Origin: Iodobacter fluviatilis | GTDB lineage: Bacteria; Pseudomonadota; Gammaproteobacteria; Burkholderiales; Chitinibacteraceae | Length of the DNA stretch: 64,000 nucleotides | Assembly (NCBI RefSeq): GCF_004194535.1 | Contig: NZ_CP025781.1 | Location: forward strand, 1,178,001 to 1,242,000 | Direction: 5' to 3' | In this document: positions 19,676 through 29,641 of the stretch, piece after piece | Layout: every line of letters begins with the position of its first letter | Position numbering within the stretch: the first letter of the stretch is position 1 | Made by a program: the position numbers and the translations under genes | Notes under the pieces: model-generated | What the model saw: only the letters and a program-made list of their open reading frames with translations | Databases searched by the model: none | Told to the model about the DNA's origin: nothing

Positions 19676-21806
19676 ACCCAAACTTCTGCTACTGGCCTCT
19701 CTGGGGACCATTCTTATTTTTTTACTTGCCACGGCCAGTGGTAATACCTCCGCTTTTGCCCAGTATTACGGCCTGCTACTGGTACTCAATTTATTGCTAC
19801 TGAGTAGCCTGCTGTTTTTAGTCAGCTTTCGCCTCATTAATCTCATTAAAAAAGTCCGTGCCAAAGTATTTGGCTCTCGGCTTACCCTCAGAATGGTGTT
19901 GATGTTTGCCTTGGTAGCCGTGTTACCAGGCACGCTGGTTTACACCCTTTCTGTACAGTTCTTAAATCGTAGTATTGAAAATTGGTTTGATGTACGCGTC
20001 GATCATGCACTTGATCGCGGGCTGAACTTAGGCCATAACGCCATTGACTACCAGCTCAATGATTTAGTCCGCAAAGCCACAGTGATTGCGCTCGATATTA
20101 GCGATGATAGCAGCGCTGGGATGCTCTCGAGGCTAGGGCGTTGGCGTGAGCAAACCGGCGTGCAAGAGCTGTCTTTATTTGATGAGTCTGGCCATACCTT
20201 GGCGCATATTGGGGGTGAAAACGCCAGCTTATTCCCCATTCAGCCTGAACGCACCCAGCTACGCCAAGCAATGCGTGGCCCATTTAAAGTCATCGAACCT
20301 CATGCCGACCAAGGTCTCAGCATGCGGGTACTGGTGGCCGTGCGGGGCAGTAATTTTGGTGAGCGCACCCGCCTCTTGCAACTCATTCAGCCCGTCCCCA
20401 AACAACTGGCCGCTGATGCCGAGCTGGTTGAAAAAGTACGCAGCGATTACAAACAGCTCTCGCAATCTAGGCGAGGACTTAAACTTATTTACAGCTTAAC
20501 CCTTACCCTAGCCCTCTTAATGGCCTTGCTGGGCGCGCTGGCCCTCGCCATTTACCTATCTAATAAGTTAGCCGCCCCGCTTTCGGTCTTGGCCGAGGGC
20601 ACACGTGCTGTTGCCGCTGGGGATTACTCACAGATGCAGCCCGTCATCAGCCGCGATGAGCTAGGAATACTGACGCACTCCTTTAACCGCATGACACGAC
20701 AGCTTTCTGAAGCACGCAGCACCCTTGAAACCCACCAAGCCGAACAAGCAGCCGGCAGAGCCCACCTTGGGGCTATTTTGGGATCTCTTTCGGCGGGTGT
20801 ATTATCGTTTGACGATGCTTGGCGGCTCCGCTCTTCTAACCAAAGTGCCTTAAGAATTTTAGGAATAGACCCAGAAAGAATTGGCGAAGAATCGCTTTCA
20901 AACTGGCATTTAATCTACCCAGCACTTACACCATTTTGTGCTCAGGTCGCAGATAGATTACTATCAGAGCAAGATCAGTGGCAACATCAGTTAGAATTAG
21001 CAAATACGAAGCGGGTTTTACATGTACGTGGAACCCGTTTGCTAGATCAACAAGATTCATCGCACACGGGTTTTGTGGTGGTATTTGATGATATTACCGA
21101 ACTCCTTTCCGCGCAGCGTGATGCGGCTTGGGGTGAGGTAGCCAGGCGTTTAGCGCATGAAATTAAAAACCCGCTCACGCCCATTCAGCTCGCCGCAGAA
21201 CGTATGGAACATAAGCTTGCTGGTAAACTAGATACGGCCAGTGCCGAGCTTTTATCACGAAATACTCAAACCATTGTGCGCCAAGTTGGGGCACTTAAAG
21301 ATATGGTGGATGCGTTCCGTGATTATGCACGGCAACCGAGCGGCAAGAAAAAGCCACTCGATTTTCAACAGCTGTTAACTGAAATTTTAGTGCTCTATGA
21401 AGCCTCACCCTTGATCTTAAAACAGATGAGTCATGAGCCTTTAATCGTGCTTGGCGACGCTACCCAGCTACGTCAAGTGATCCATAACCTCTTACAAAAT
21501 GCTCAAGATGCCATCACTGGGCATGAAAATTCCGAAAATCCAAATCGGATTTGCCTTAAGATGGAAAAAAACGAGCGATTTGCAAGCTTAACCGTATCAG
21601 ATAGCGGCAGTGGTTTCCCTGCAGAAATCCTGCCTCGGGTATTTGAGCCCTATATAACCACCAAGATAAAGGGGACAGGGTTAGGTTTAGCCATTGTAAA
21701 AAAAATAATCGAAGAACATCAGGGCCGAATACAGGCCGGCAACAGGGATGAAGGTGGCGCTTGGGTAAGAATCGAGCTGCCCCTCGCGGAGGAAGCAATT
21801 GGCTAG
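19668..21806 (+). CDS. ntrY: NtrY-type membrane sensor histidine kinase
   Basis: The product is 712 residues. The N-terminus has three predicted membrane segments (about 5-25, 33-55, 75-98), a periplasmic sensor region to about 270, then another membrane segment. A HAMP domain ([23 protein letters not shown]) and a PAS-like region (about 365-480) follow. The kinase core has the phosphoacceptor histidine in [20 protein letters not shown], the N box [12 protein letters not shown], the G1 box DSGSGFP and the G2 box [12 protein letters not shown]. It pairs with ntrX, which it overlaps by 8 bases. NtrYX systems respond to nitrogen or redox conditions in other bacteria; the signal here is not known. 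Confidence 0.93.
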   Translation: MNKPKLLLLASLGTILIFLLATASGNTSAFAQYYGLLLVLNLLLLSSLLFLVSFRLINLIKKVRAKVFGSRLTLRMVLMFALVAVLPGTLVYTLSVQFLNRSIENWFDVRVDHALDRGLNLGHNAIDYQLNDLVRKATVIALDISDDSSAGMLSRLGRWREQTGVQELSLFDESGHTLAHIGGENASLFPIQPERTQLRQAMRGPFKVIEPHADQGLSMRVLVAVRGSNFGERTRLLQLIQPVPKQLAADAELVEKVRSDYKQLSQSRRGLKLIYSLTLTLALLMALLGALALAIYLSNKLAAPLSVLAEGTRAVAAGDYSQMQPVISRDELGILTHSFNRMTRQLSEARSTLETHQAEQAAGRAHLGAILGSLSAGVLSFDDAWRLRSSNQSALRILGIDPERIGEESLSNWHLIYPALTPFCAQVADRLLSEQDQWQHQLELANTKRVLHVRGTRLLDQQDSSHTGFVVVFDDITELLSAQRDAAWGEVARRLAHEIKNPLTPIQLAAERMEHKLAGKLDTASAELLSRNTQTIVRQVGALKDMVDAFRDYARQPSGKKKPLDFQQLLTEILVLYEASPLILKQMSHEPLIVLGDATQLRQVIHNLLQNAQDAITGHENSENPNRICLKMEKNERFASLTVSDSGSGFPAEILPRVFEPYITTKIKGTGLGLAIVKKIIEEHQGRIQAGNRDEGGAWVRIELPLAEEAIG

Positions 21807-23100
21807 TCAGGATATTTTGATCGTCGACGACGAAGTCGGCATTCGTGAATTATTGTCAGAAATTCTGCAAGATGAAGGCTATGGCATTGTTTTAGCCGAA
21901 AATGCAGAAGCTGCTCGCAAAATCAGAAATCAATCTCAGCCACGCTTGGTGCTATTGGATATCTGGATGCCAGATACCGATGGAATCACTTTGCTTAAAG
22001 AATGGTCGCGAAATGGTCAGCTCACCATGCCTGTGGTGATGATGTCTGGCCACGCTACGATTGATACGGCAGTGGAAGCGACCCGTATTGGCGCGCTTGA
22101 TTTCTTAGAAAAGCCAATTGGTTTACAAAAACTATTGGCCACGGTAAAGCGTGCACTTTCTTTACCTAGCGAAGTAGCTCCGCGTGCGCCAACGTTAGAG
22201 CGCTTAGGCTCAGGGCAGGCAATTCAAGAATTGCAGGCCACCTTAAGCCCATTACGCGGTAAAACTGGCCCAGTCTTATTGCTAGGTTTACCTGGCGTTG
22301 GCTTTGAGCATTGTGCTCGCTATTTAAATCAAGGTAGTGCGCCGTTTATTTCGCCGCCTTCGAATGAAGACTTAGCGCAAGCACCACAAGAGCTACTCAA
22401 TAAAGCCACAGGTGGGATATTATTTCTACGAGATTTAGCTTGGCTAGATCGCCGTGCACAGCTTGGTTTAAAAAGCATCCTACCAAAATTGGAAAAACAA
22501 CGTGTCCGCTTAGTGTGTGCTTCTAGCAAGCCACTGAGTGTTTTAGCGGGGCAAATTGAGCCTGAACTGTTAAATTTTATTTCTCAGCTCAGCATTGCCA
22601 TCCCCTCTTTATCTGAGCATCGAGAAGATATCCCTGCCTTGGCAGAAAAGCTGCTTAATGACGCCATTGGCATGCACAAGCTAGGGCCACGTTACTTTAG
22701 CCCCTTAGCTTTGCAATTATTATCGCGCCAAGATTGGGCCGGTAATCTGGATGAGCTAGCCAATGTGGTAAAAAGCGTAGCAATTACCAGCCGCGATGGT
22801 GAAATAGATAGTGCGCCACTGGCCCGCTTACTTTCTCAGTTTTCACCCAATGGCAGCGTACATAGCGAAAACCACAGCCAGCACGCAGCAGGCTTGCCCA
22901 ATATCGATCTCAGCCTGCCGCTACGTGAGGCTCGTGATCAATTTGAAAAGCTCTATATCGAGCGGCAAATTGATTTGTCTAACGGCAATATGAGTCGTGT
23001 GGCAGAAAAAGTGGGGCTAGAGCGCACTCACCTTTACCGTAAGCTGAAGCAACTGGGTATTGCGGTGCCAAAAAAGCAGCGCAGCACTGAGGAAGAGTAA
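21799..23100 (+). CDS. ntrX: NtrX-family response regulator with a degenerate sigma-54 ATPase domain
   Basis: The product is 433 residues. The receiver domain (1-120) is intact: ILIVDDE, the phosphoacceptor aspartate in [11 protein letters not shown], and the conserved lysine in LEKPIGL. The central AAA+ domain is reduced. The Walker A position reads [15 protein letters not shown] without the GKE/GKT lysine, the GAFTGA sigma-54 loop is missing, and Walker B reads [11 protein letters not shown]. The C-terminal Fis-type helix-turn-helix is intact ([25 protein letters not shown]). So it can receive phosphate and bind DNA but should not remodel sigma-54 polymerase. The start is TTG at 21799 with GGAGG six bases upstream. 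Confidence 0.92.
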   Translation: MASQDILIVDDEVGIRELLSEILQDEGYGIVLAENAEAARKIRNQSQPRLVLLDIWMPDTDGITLLKEWSRNGQLTMPVVMMSGHATIDTAVEATRIGALDFLEKPIGLQKLLATVKRALSLPSEVAPRAPTLERLGSGQAIQELQATLSPLRGKTGPVLLLGLPGVGFEHCARYLNQGSAPFISPPSNEDLAQAPQELLNKATGGILFLRDLAWLDRRAQLGLKSILPKLEKQRVRLVCASSKPLSVLAGQIEPELLNFISQLSIAIPSLSEHREDIPALAEKLLNDAIGMHKLGPRYFSPLALQLLSRQDWAGNLDELANVVKSVAITSRDGEIDSAPLARLLSQFSPNGSVHSENHSQHAAGLPNIDLSLPLREARDQFEKLYIERQIDLSNGNMSRVAEKVGLERTHLYRKLKQLGIAVPKKQRSTEEE

Positions 23101-24071
23101 TGCCGCTTATCCCCTGTGATATAGACCGCTTAATTGCGAGTGCTGATGAAATCCTTGCATTACAGACTAACGAAAGCCTGCAACTGGCTAAGTTGGCACA
23201 AATGCAAGCGCACTCCATTGGCTATATCCAAGGGGAAGTTCGGGCGGGCCTCATTTTCGGCAAAGCCCAGTTAATCTTAGGTGAATTGCAAGGTGCCTTA
23301 AACACTTTACAGCTCACCCTATTGATGGCGGAGGATGGCTCCTTAGAAAAAGCGCAGCTACTAGAGCAAATTGCGCGGGGCCATTTTGACCTTGGAGACT
23401 CCACCCTTGCAGCCAAGCTTTGGCAAGAGTGCACGCAAATCGCACTGGTGCAGCAGCACTTCAGCCCGCTGATTCATGCACATATTGGCCTTGGCCAAAT
23501 TCATTTTGGCTTTGAAAACTACCCCGCAGCCCTATATTCACACTACCAAGCGTTTGAATATTTGCACACGAGTAGCAGTACCGAACTGCGCTGCCAAGTT
23601 TACGCCAATATCGTGTTAGATTTACTCAGCCTAGAGCGCCAGAGTGAAGCTGCCGCTATGCTACAACGCCTACAAGATGCGGCACTGACCCAGCGCAGCC
23701 TCAGTACCGATATAGAAACCTACCGCTTAAAAGGCCTGCTTGATTTAGCGAATCAGCAAGTATCGGATGCAAGATCCCACTTTGCCACCGCTTTAAAAAT
23801 TTGCCACCTACAAGCAAACCCATGGAGTGAAGCCATGAGTTTGCTTGGCTTGGGTCGCTGTGATCTAGCCGATCAAGCATGGGCAGCAGCCCTAGCACAC
23901 CTCAACAAAGCCCTCGAGATAGCCTGTGGATTACAAAACCCACACCTGCTATGCAAAATTCATTTTGCGCTTAGCAGTTGCTACGAAGGGCTAAATGAGC
24001 TGCATACAGCTAAAATCCACCTCACAGAATACCTGCAGTTCAAACAGCTATTACAGCCTAAAGTGAGTTAA
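23100..24071 (+). CDS. Tetratricopeptide-repeat protein
   Basis: The product is 323 residues, almost all helical TPR-like repeats, for example EVRAGLIFGKAQLILGELQG, ARGHFDLGDSTLAAKLWQEC and SEAMSLLGLGRCDLADQAWA. No signal peptide, membrane segment or enzymatic motif is visible. The pattern resembles the repeat half of bacterial GGDEF or adenylate cyclase proteins and MalT-like regulators, but no output domain is attached. Its ATG overlaps the ntrX stop by one base (TAATG), so it is probably coupled to ntrYX and may be an accessory protein. Function unknown. Confidence 0.75.
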   Translation: MPLIPCDIDRLIASADEILALQTNESLQLAKLAQMQAHSIGYIQGEVRAGLIFGKAQLILGELQGALNTLQLTLLMAEDGSLEKAQLLEQIARGHFDLGDSTLAAKLWQECTQIALVQQHFSPLIHAHIGLGQIHFGFENYPAALYSHYQAFEYLHTSSSTELRCQVYANIVLDLLSLERQSEAAAMLQRLQDAALTQRSLSTDIETYRLKGLLDLANQQVSDARSHFATALKICHLQANPWSEAMSLLGLGRCDLADQAWAAALAHLNKALEIACGLQNPHLLCKIHFALSSCYEGLNELHTAKIHLTEYLQFKQLLQPKVS

Positions 24072-24465
24072 GGCTTAGTACGATGAGCGCCCCAATAAAA
24101 ACCCATTGCAGCCACACCATCATCGGGACCGCTCTCGCTTTAAATATTTAATAGCGATATAAACCTGCACCATACAAAGATGATTTTTCTTAAGTCTTAG
24201 GTGAGAGCTAACCAGTCGTTCGCTAATACCATCTCGATTTTTTTTGGCGACAACACATGTCTTAAGCCACAAATCACGATAAAAATCAAAGGGTTACCCT
24301 CAACACACTGTTGTTCGCTATAAAAAGCCGTGTTCTATCCCCCCCTTTGATTCAATATTAAGTTTTTTACTGTGTAACATCCCCCTATAAATTGCATCAA
24401 CAACACCCCATACTCTACGCCTTACGCTATCCTTCAAATGCATTAATACTTCGCATGGAATAATC
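24072..24465. other. 394-base gap before trkA
   Basis: No gene, repeat or clear terminator was recognised on either strand. The promoter of trkA-trkH should lie here, but no convincing -35/-10 pair was picked out. A GGA at 24457-24459 precedes the GTG start. Confidence 0.45.
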
Positions 24466-25842
24466 GTGTCAAATATCTTAATTCTCGGCGCTGGCCGTGT
24501 TGGCGCATCGGTGGCTGAGCAACTAGTGCATGAGCGCTATCACGTGACCATCGTTGACGAAAACCCAGAGCAGCTTAAACCGCTGGCCGATCGGCTCGAT
24601 CTTCGCACCTTGGTTGGCCATGCTGGTAGCCCTGCCGTGCTGGCCGCCGCAGGAGCCGCCGATGCGGATTTGCTGCTAGCCGTTACGCCACTGGATGAGC
24701 TCAATATGGTGGCTTGTAAGATTGCTTACGAATTATTTAATATTCCTACTCGCCTTGCGCGGATTCGTGACCCCGATTTACTCGCGCGACCAGAGTTATT
24801 TACCGACAATAATTTTGCGATTGATCATGTCATCACCCCCGCGCAAATTGTGACCGACTATTTAGTTAGCTTGGTAGCAACCCCCGAAGCGTTGCAAGTA
24901 CTGGATTTTGCCGGTGGTAAAGCGCAGCTGGTAGCAATTCGGGTAGAAGCTGGCGCGCATATGGATGGGCAAGATTTAGCCACACTGGATAAGCTTTTAC
25001 CTAAAATTGATCGACGCGTAGTATCAATTTACCGCAAAAATCACCGTATCCATCCCGATGGCAATACCGTGTTGCAAGTGGGAGACGAGGTGTTTTTCCT
25101 CGCCGCTACCGAGCATATTCGCGCCGTTATTAAAGAAATGCGTGGCACAGAAAAAGCCATCAAACGCATTACGCTTTCCGGCGGTGGCAACGTGGGCTAT
25201 CGCCTTGCACAAACCCTGCAACATGATTATCAAGTCAAACTCATTGAAGCCAACAAAGAACGAGCCGCTTGGCTAGCCGAAGCGCTGCCGCACACCTTGG
25301 TGCTGCGTGGCGATGCCACCGATGAAGCGCTATTAGAAAGCGAGCTGATTGAGCGCTGCGATCTGTATTTTGCCCTGACCTCCGATGATGAAGACAATAT
25401 TATGTCTAGCCTTTTGGCTAAACAGATGGGGGCGCGCAAAACCATCGCCATTATTAATCGCTCACGCTATGTCGATCTTTTGCAAGGCGGCAAGATTGAT
25501 GTGGCGATTTCCCCAGCCATTGCCACCATCGGCTCACTACTTGCCCACGTTAGGAGTGGTGATGTTGTGGCAGTACATAGTCTAAGACGCGGCGCAGCTG
25601 AAGCGATGGAAATCATCGTGCACGGCACGCCCGCCACGAGCCGCGTCGTGGGCAAAAAAATCGATGAGATTAAACTGCCCTCTGGGGCCGATTTAGCCGC
25701 CATTGTGCGCGGTAACAAAGTACTGATCGCCCATGGTCACACCATGATAGAAAGCGATGATCATGTGATTTTATTTGTGGATAACAAAGCGCATATTCGC
25801 GAAGTAGAACAACTCTTTGCCGTAAAAATTGGATTTTTCTGA
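24466..25842 (+). CDS. trkA: Trk potassium uptake regulatory subunit TrkA
   Basis: The product is 458 residues with two RCK units. The first NAD-binding motif is ILGAGRVGASVAEQL, the second LSGGGNVGYRLAQTL. Each is followed by a TrkA-C domain (about 140-220 and 370-455). TrkA is the peripheral cytosolic subunit that gates the TrkH/TrkG channel in response to nucleotides. The start is GTG at 24466. Its stop overlaps the trkH start by one base (TGATG), so the two subunits are made together. Confidence 0.96.
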   Translation: MSNILILGAGRVGASVAEQLVHERYHVTIVDENPEQLKPLADRLDLRTLVGHAGSPAVLAAAGAADADLLLAVTPLDELNMVACKIAYELFNIPTRLARIRDPDLLARPELFTDNNFAIDHVITPAQIVTDYLVSLVATPEALQVLDFAGGKAQLVAIRVEAGAHMDGQDLATLDKLLPKIDRRVVSIYRKNHRIHPDGNTVLQVGDEVFFLAATEHIRAVIKEMRGTEKAIKRITLSGGGNVGYRLAQTLQHDYQVKLIEANKERAAWLAEALPHTLVLRGDATDEALLESELIERCDLYFALTSDDEDNIMSSLLAKQMGARKTIAIINRSRYVDLLQGGKIDVAISPAIATIGSLLAHVRSGDVVAVHSLRRGAAEAMEIIVHGTPATSRVVGKKIDEIKLPSGADLAAIVRGNKVLIAHGHTMIESDDHVILFVDNKAHIREVEQLFAVKIGFF

Positions 25843-27311
25843 TGCAGCTTATTCAGCGTGTGTTTCCCACGGTTAATATTTTGGCGCGGGTTGCCGCTAT
25901 TTTTTCGCTATGGATCTTGATCCCAATTGCCGTGGCATGGTGGGAAAATGATGCAGGGCTACAGCCATTTATCACCGCCCTAGTTAGCTTACTTCTGTTT
26001 AGCGGTGTCTTAAGCCTCCTCACTCATCGCTATAAGCGGGAAATGAAATCACGCGATGGTTTTATTTTAGTGGTGGGGCTTTGGACCACCCTGCCCGCCG
26101 TGGCGGCGTTGCCACTGATGTTGTTTGATACACAACTCTCCTTTACCCACGCCTACTTTGAAACCATGTCGGCACTCACCACAACGGGTGCAACGGTGCT
26201 CACCGGTTTAGACCAGCTCCCCGCATCGATCAATTTATGGCGGCATCTATTAAATTGGTTGGGTGGCATGGGGATTATTGTGCTGGCTGTGGCGATTCTG
26301 CCCATGCTGGGTGTCGGCGGTATGCAGCTATTTAAAGCCGAAACTCCCGGTCCAATCAAAGATTCAAAACTTACGCCTAGAATCCGTGAAACAGCCAGAA
26401 ACCTATGGGTAGTCTATGCCAGCCTCACGCTGATTTGCGCCCTGCTGCTTAAGTTTGTAGGGGGCATGAGCTGGTTGGATGCCGTTTGCCATGCGTTTGC
26501 CACCATGTGCTTGGGTGGCTTTTCTACGCACGATGCCAGCGTAGGCTTTTTTAACTCGCCTATTATCGAGGCAATTCTTATCGTGTTTATGCTGCTGGCG
26601 GCCACTAACTTCGCCACTCATTATCTAGCACTCACCGGCCGCAAATTTTCCAGTTATTGGAAAGACTCTGAATTTAAAGCCATGATTTTGATTATCGTCA
26701 TTACCACCCTAGGCAGTGCAGCCTATTTGGTATGGCAAAAAACTTATGGCGACTATCTTACCTCGCTCAGGCATGTTGCATTTAATCTTGTATCTATCGC
26801 CACCGACACGGGTTTTGCTAGCATTGATTTTGGCCAGTGGCCGATTTTTGTACCTTTATTAATGCTGTTTTTATCCTGCATCACCGCCTGCTCTGGCTCT
26901 ACCGGTGGCGGGATTAAAATGATCCGTACCTTAATTATGCTACGCGAATCTAAACGGCAAATGTCTACCCTGATTCACCCTAATGCGGTACATCCTTTAC
27001 GCGTAAATGGCATGGTTATTCCTGGAAACATTGTCTTTGCCGTCATGGGTTTTATCTTTTTATACTGCATGAGTATTGTCGGACTAACGTTTATATTATT
27101 GATCTCTGGCCTCGACTTTTTATCCAGCTTTACCGCCATCATCGCCTGCATCAATAATGCAGGCCCTGGCCTTGGTGTCGTTGGCCCGGCATCTAACTAC
27201 GGCGTACTCAATGATTTTCAAATCTGGGTATGTAGCTTCGCCATGCTGCTTGGCCGCTTAGAAGTATTCTCAGTACTGATTTTATTTACCCGCGTTTTTT
27301 GGAAATCGTAA
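25842..27311 (+). CDS. trkH: Trk potassium uptake channel subunit TrkH/TrkG
   Basis: The product is 489 residues, an integral membrane protein with about ten hydrophobic segments. It has the four selectivity-filter-like loops of the Trk/Ktr family, for example SALTTTGATVLTGL, FATMCLGGFSTHDAS, SIATDTGFASIDFG and NNAGPGLGVVGP, and the conserved CSGSTGGGIKMIR that binds at the cytosolic face. It transports K+ together with TrkA, encoded immediately upstream. Confidence 0.96.
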   Translation: MQLIQRVFPTVNILARVAAIFSLWILIPIAVAWWENDAGLQPFITALVSLLLFSGVLSLLTHRYKREMKSRDGFILVVGLWTTLPAVAALPLMLFDTQLSFTHAYFETMSALTTTGATVLTGLDQLPASINLWRHLLNWLGGMGIIVLAVAILPMLGVGGMQLFKAETPGPIKDSKLTPRIRETARNLWVVYASLTLICALLLKFVGGMSWLDAVCHAFATMCLGGFSTHDASVGFFNSPIIEAILIVFMLLAATNFATHYLALTGRKFSSYWKDSEFKAMILIIVITTLGSAAYLVWQKTYGDYLTSLRHVAFNLVSIATDTGFASIDFGQWPIFVPLLMLFLSCITACSGSTGGGIKMIRTLIMLRESKRQMSTLIHPNAVHPLRVNGMVIPGNIVFAVMGFIFLYCMSIVGLTFILLISGLDFLSSFTAIIACINNAGPGLGVVGPASNYGVLNDFQIWVCSFAMLLGRLEVFSVLILFTRVFWKS

Positions 27312-27419
27312 GCTGTTATAGATATGTTTATCACCGGTTTTTTGCTTTCTCTATCCCTCTGCTTAGACGTTAGAATCGTTCATATTGCCCTGATGATACC
27401 AGCCTAAAGCATGGCCCTA

Positions 27420-27581
27420 GCAGCCTGCCGGACTTAAGCGATCGTAACGAGGGAAAGACCGGTTTGAGACAGATTTCGTGGGTTTTTGAGGTGAATAGCT
27501 GGCTATTCAACAAGAAAATGCGTGAAATATGGCCAAATCCGGCTTTTCCGTAGTAGATCAGTCTTAAGCCCGACAGGCTGC
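27420..27581 (+). repeat. Family A palindromic element, copy 2 (162 bp)
   Basis: Ends read GCAGCCTGCCGGACTTAAG and CTTAAGCCCGACAGGCTGC, with TA on each side (27418-27419, 27582-27583). The body is nearly identical to copy 1, including the central GAATAGC-TG-GCTATTC. It occupies most of the 356-base gap between trkH and the metQ-like gene; the flanks show nothing else. Confidence 0.88.
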
Positions 27582-27667
27582 TAGCCCTGCAATGCAGATG
27601 GGGCTAGGCTCTTGCTTTGGCGATTTGGTTTGAGCGGTGGTGTCCTTGCTACTGCTGTTTCTTGCCA

Positions 27668-28450
27668 TTAAAACGCTGGAACAACAGCACCCGCATATTT
27701 ACCCTCAATATAGGTTTTAACTTGCTGACTCGTTAATGCCGCTGCTAGTTTTTTAATCGCCACGCTGTCTTTATTATCTGGGCGTGCTACAAGGTAATTC
27801 ACATAGGGCGAGCTGCGATCTTCTAGGGCTAAAGAATCTTTAACCGGATTAAGTTTGGCTTCTAAAGCGTAATTAGTATTAATCAAAGCCAAATCAACTT
27901 GATCCAGCACACGCGCTAACATGGCTGCGTCTAATTCTTTAAACTTTAATTTCTTTGGGTTTTCGCTGATATCTTTAGGCGTTGAGAGTGCATTGGTTGG
28001 GTCTTTTAGCTTAATCACGCCAGATTTTTGTAACAGTAATAAAGCACGGCCGCTATTGCTACCTTCGTTTGGAATAGCCACCGTTGCGCCAATGGGCAAA
28101 TCTTTTAATGATTTATATTTATGCGAATACGCACCAAATGGCTCTACGTGCACACCCGTTACAATCACCAAATGAGTGCCCTTGCCTTTGTTAAAGTTAT
28201 CTAAATAAGGCTTAGTCTGAAAGTAATTTGCATCGATATTTTTTTGATCAACTTGCAAGTTTGGCTGTACGTAATCAGTAAATACTTTAATTTGTAAATC
28301 CACGCCTTCTTTAGCTAAAAGAGGCTTAATCAATTCTAAGATTTCTGCGTGAGGAACCGCAGTGGCGGCAATGGTCAGCTTTTCTACAGCTTGTGCAAAA
28401 CCAGTGGCTAATAAAGCAGCGAGCACGCTAATAACTAAAGTGTTTTTCAT
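27668..28450 (-). CDS. metQ: MetQ/NlpA-family substrate-binding protein, orphan
   Basis: The product is 260 residues when started at MKNTLVISVLAALLATGFAQA, a Sec signal peptide. No lipobox cysteine follows, unlike typical lipoprotein MetQ. Family features are KLTIAATAVPHAEILELIKPLL, the DYVQPNLQV and NYFQTKPYLDNFNK segments, PFGAYSHKYKSL, and ATVAIPNEGSNSGRALLLLQ. It should bind D/L-methionine or a related ligand in the periplasm for an ABC importer. No metN or metI gene is next to it, so it must use subunits encoded elsewhere. An upstream start at 28480 is possible but would bury the signal peptide. The gene symbol is by family only. Confidence 0.87.
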   Translation of the reverse strand: MKNTLVISVLAALLATGFAQAVEKLTIAATAVPHAEILELIKPLLAKEGVDLQIKVFTDYVQPNLQVDQKNIDANYFQTKPYLDNFNKGKGTHLVIVTGVHVEPFGAYSHKYKSLKDLPIGATVAIPNEGSNSGRALLLLQKSGVIKLKDPTNALSTPKDISENPKKLKFKELDAAMLARVLDQVDLALINTNYALEAKLNPVKDSLALEDRSSPYVNYLVARPDNKDSVAIKKLAAALTSQQVKTYIEGKYAGAVVPAF

Positions 28451-28703
28451 GGTATTTACCTGTGATATTTTAAATTGCATTCATTTATTATCGGCTAACG
28501 CCTTGATCTGTCTGGATTCTAGTAAGGCATCTATTTATCAAGAAGAAATATTAAATAACTTATATATAACAAAACACGCTATAGATTAATTGGCCCTGTC
28601 ATGCATCCCCTTAAAAAAACAAGTAAGCAAGAGTAATGTTGGCAAAATATCGGGGATATAAAAGCGAGTACAATCAAGGCTTCGCCAGCATTTGTGATCC
28701 GTC

Positions 28704-29438
28704 ATGCCCTTTCACTATTTGCGTGAGCTCACTGCTCCAGAGCGTACCGAACGCAATAATATTCATCTTGGCGTCACCCTCTGTTTTGTTGCAGGTGCAA
28801 CGAATGCAGGCGGTTTTTTGGCGGTAGGGCAATACACATCGCATATGACGGGGATTCTTTCTGGGCTTGCGGATAACTGGGTATTGGGCAATGTCTCTTT
28901 GATGTTTGGGGCTCTGGCTAGCGTGTTAATGTTTATGGCTGGAGCCATCACCTCCTCCCTATTGATTAACTGGGCGCGCCGCCGTGATAGACGCAGCCTA
29001 TATGCACTACCGCTATTGCTAGAATCATTACTTTTACTGTGTTTTGGTTTATTGGGCGGCCAGCTTGATTCGCACTCAAACAGCCTTGTTCCGCTCACCG
29101 TACTGCTGCTTTGCTACATCATGGGGCTGCAAAACGCCATCATTACTAAGATTTCTAAGGCAGTCATCCGCACCACCCACCTTACCGGCTTGATTACCGA
29201 TATCAGCATAGAGCTAGGGCGGCTTTTGTACTGGAACCGCAATCTTAATGCCCCTGATGAGATAAAAGTTTTATGCGATCGCAAACATTTAAAAGTGCAA
29301 TCTAGCTTGGTATTGGCCTTCTTATGCGGCGCAATTTCTGGGGCCTATGGTTTTAATCATCTAGGCTTTAGCTCCACCATTTTTTTAGCGCTGATCTTAG
29401 CGATTCTTTCTGTTGGACCGATGGTTGAAGATTTTTAA
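28704..29438 (+). CDS. DUF1275 (YoaK-like) membrane protein
   Basis: The product is 244 residues with about six membrane segments. The N-terminal GVTLCFVAGATNAGGFLAVGQYTSHMTG is the family hallmark, followed by LLLCYIMGLQNAIITKIS and TTHLTGLITDISIELG. The biochemical role of DUF1275 proteins is not established. A scrambled remnant of the same gene lies 4 kb downstream at 33014-33109. The stop at 29438 is followed 13 bases later by a family A element fragment. Confidence 0.88.
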   Translation: MPFHYLRELTAPERTERNNIHLGVTLCFVAGATNAGGFLAVGQYTSHMTGILSGLADNWVLGNVSLMFGALASVLMFMAGAITSSLLINWARRRDRRSLYALPLLLESLLLLCFGLLGGQLDSHSNSLVPLTVLLLCYIMGLQNAIITKISKAVIRTTHLTGLITDISIELGRLLYWNRNLNAPDEIKVLCDRKHLKVQSSLVLAFLCGAISGAYGFNHLGFSSTIFLALILAILSVGPMVEDF

Positions 29439-29451
29439 GCAGCTTGACCTA

Positions 29452-29543
29452 GCAGCCTGTCGGACTTAAGCGATCGTAGCGAGGGAAAGACCGGTTTGAG
29501 ACAGATTTCGTGGGTTTTTGAGGCGAATAGCTAGCTATTCAAT
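29452..29543 (+). repeat. Family A palindromic element, copy 3, right half missing
   Basis: It starts after TA (29450-29451) with GCAGCCTGTCGGACTTAAG and follows copies 1 and 2 closely up to the central palindrome (GAATAGCTAGCTATTCAA). There it breaks off and family C sequence begins. The right terminal repeat is absent. Confidence 0.85.
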
Positions 29544-29545
29544 AT

Positions 29546-29633
29546 AACTGGGGTCAGAACAAAATTAAATCCTACTATGCTTAATGCTCTTAGAGCCAAA
29601 GAAAGCGGATTTAACTTTACTCTGACCCTAGTT
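29546..29633. repeat. Family C palindromic element (88 bp, GGGTCAGA ends)
   Basis: The left end AACTGGGGTCAGAACAAAAT and right end (ATTTAACTTTACTCTGACCC) form an imperfect inverted repeat about 27 bp long. The type recalls the widespread GGGTCAGAnTAAA repeats of proteobacteria. It lies exactly between the broken end of family A copy 3 and the broken 3' end of sbcD, so it or its insertion event probably caused both truncations. A half-copy of the same motif is at 42631-42648. Confidence 0.72.
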
Positions 29634-29641
29634 ATTTTGCT

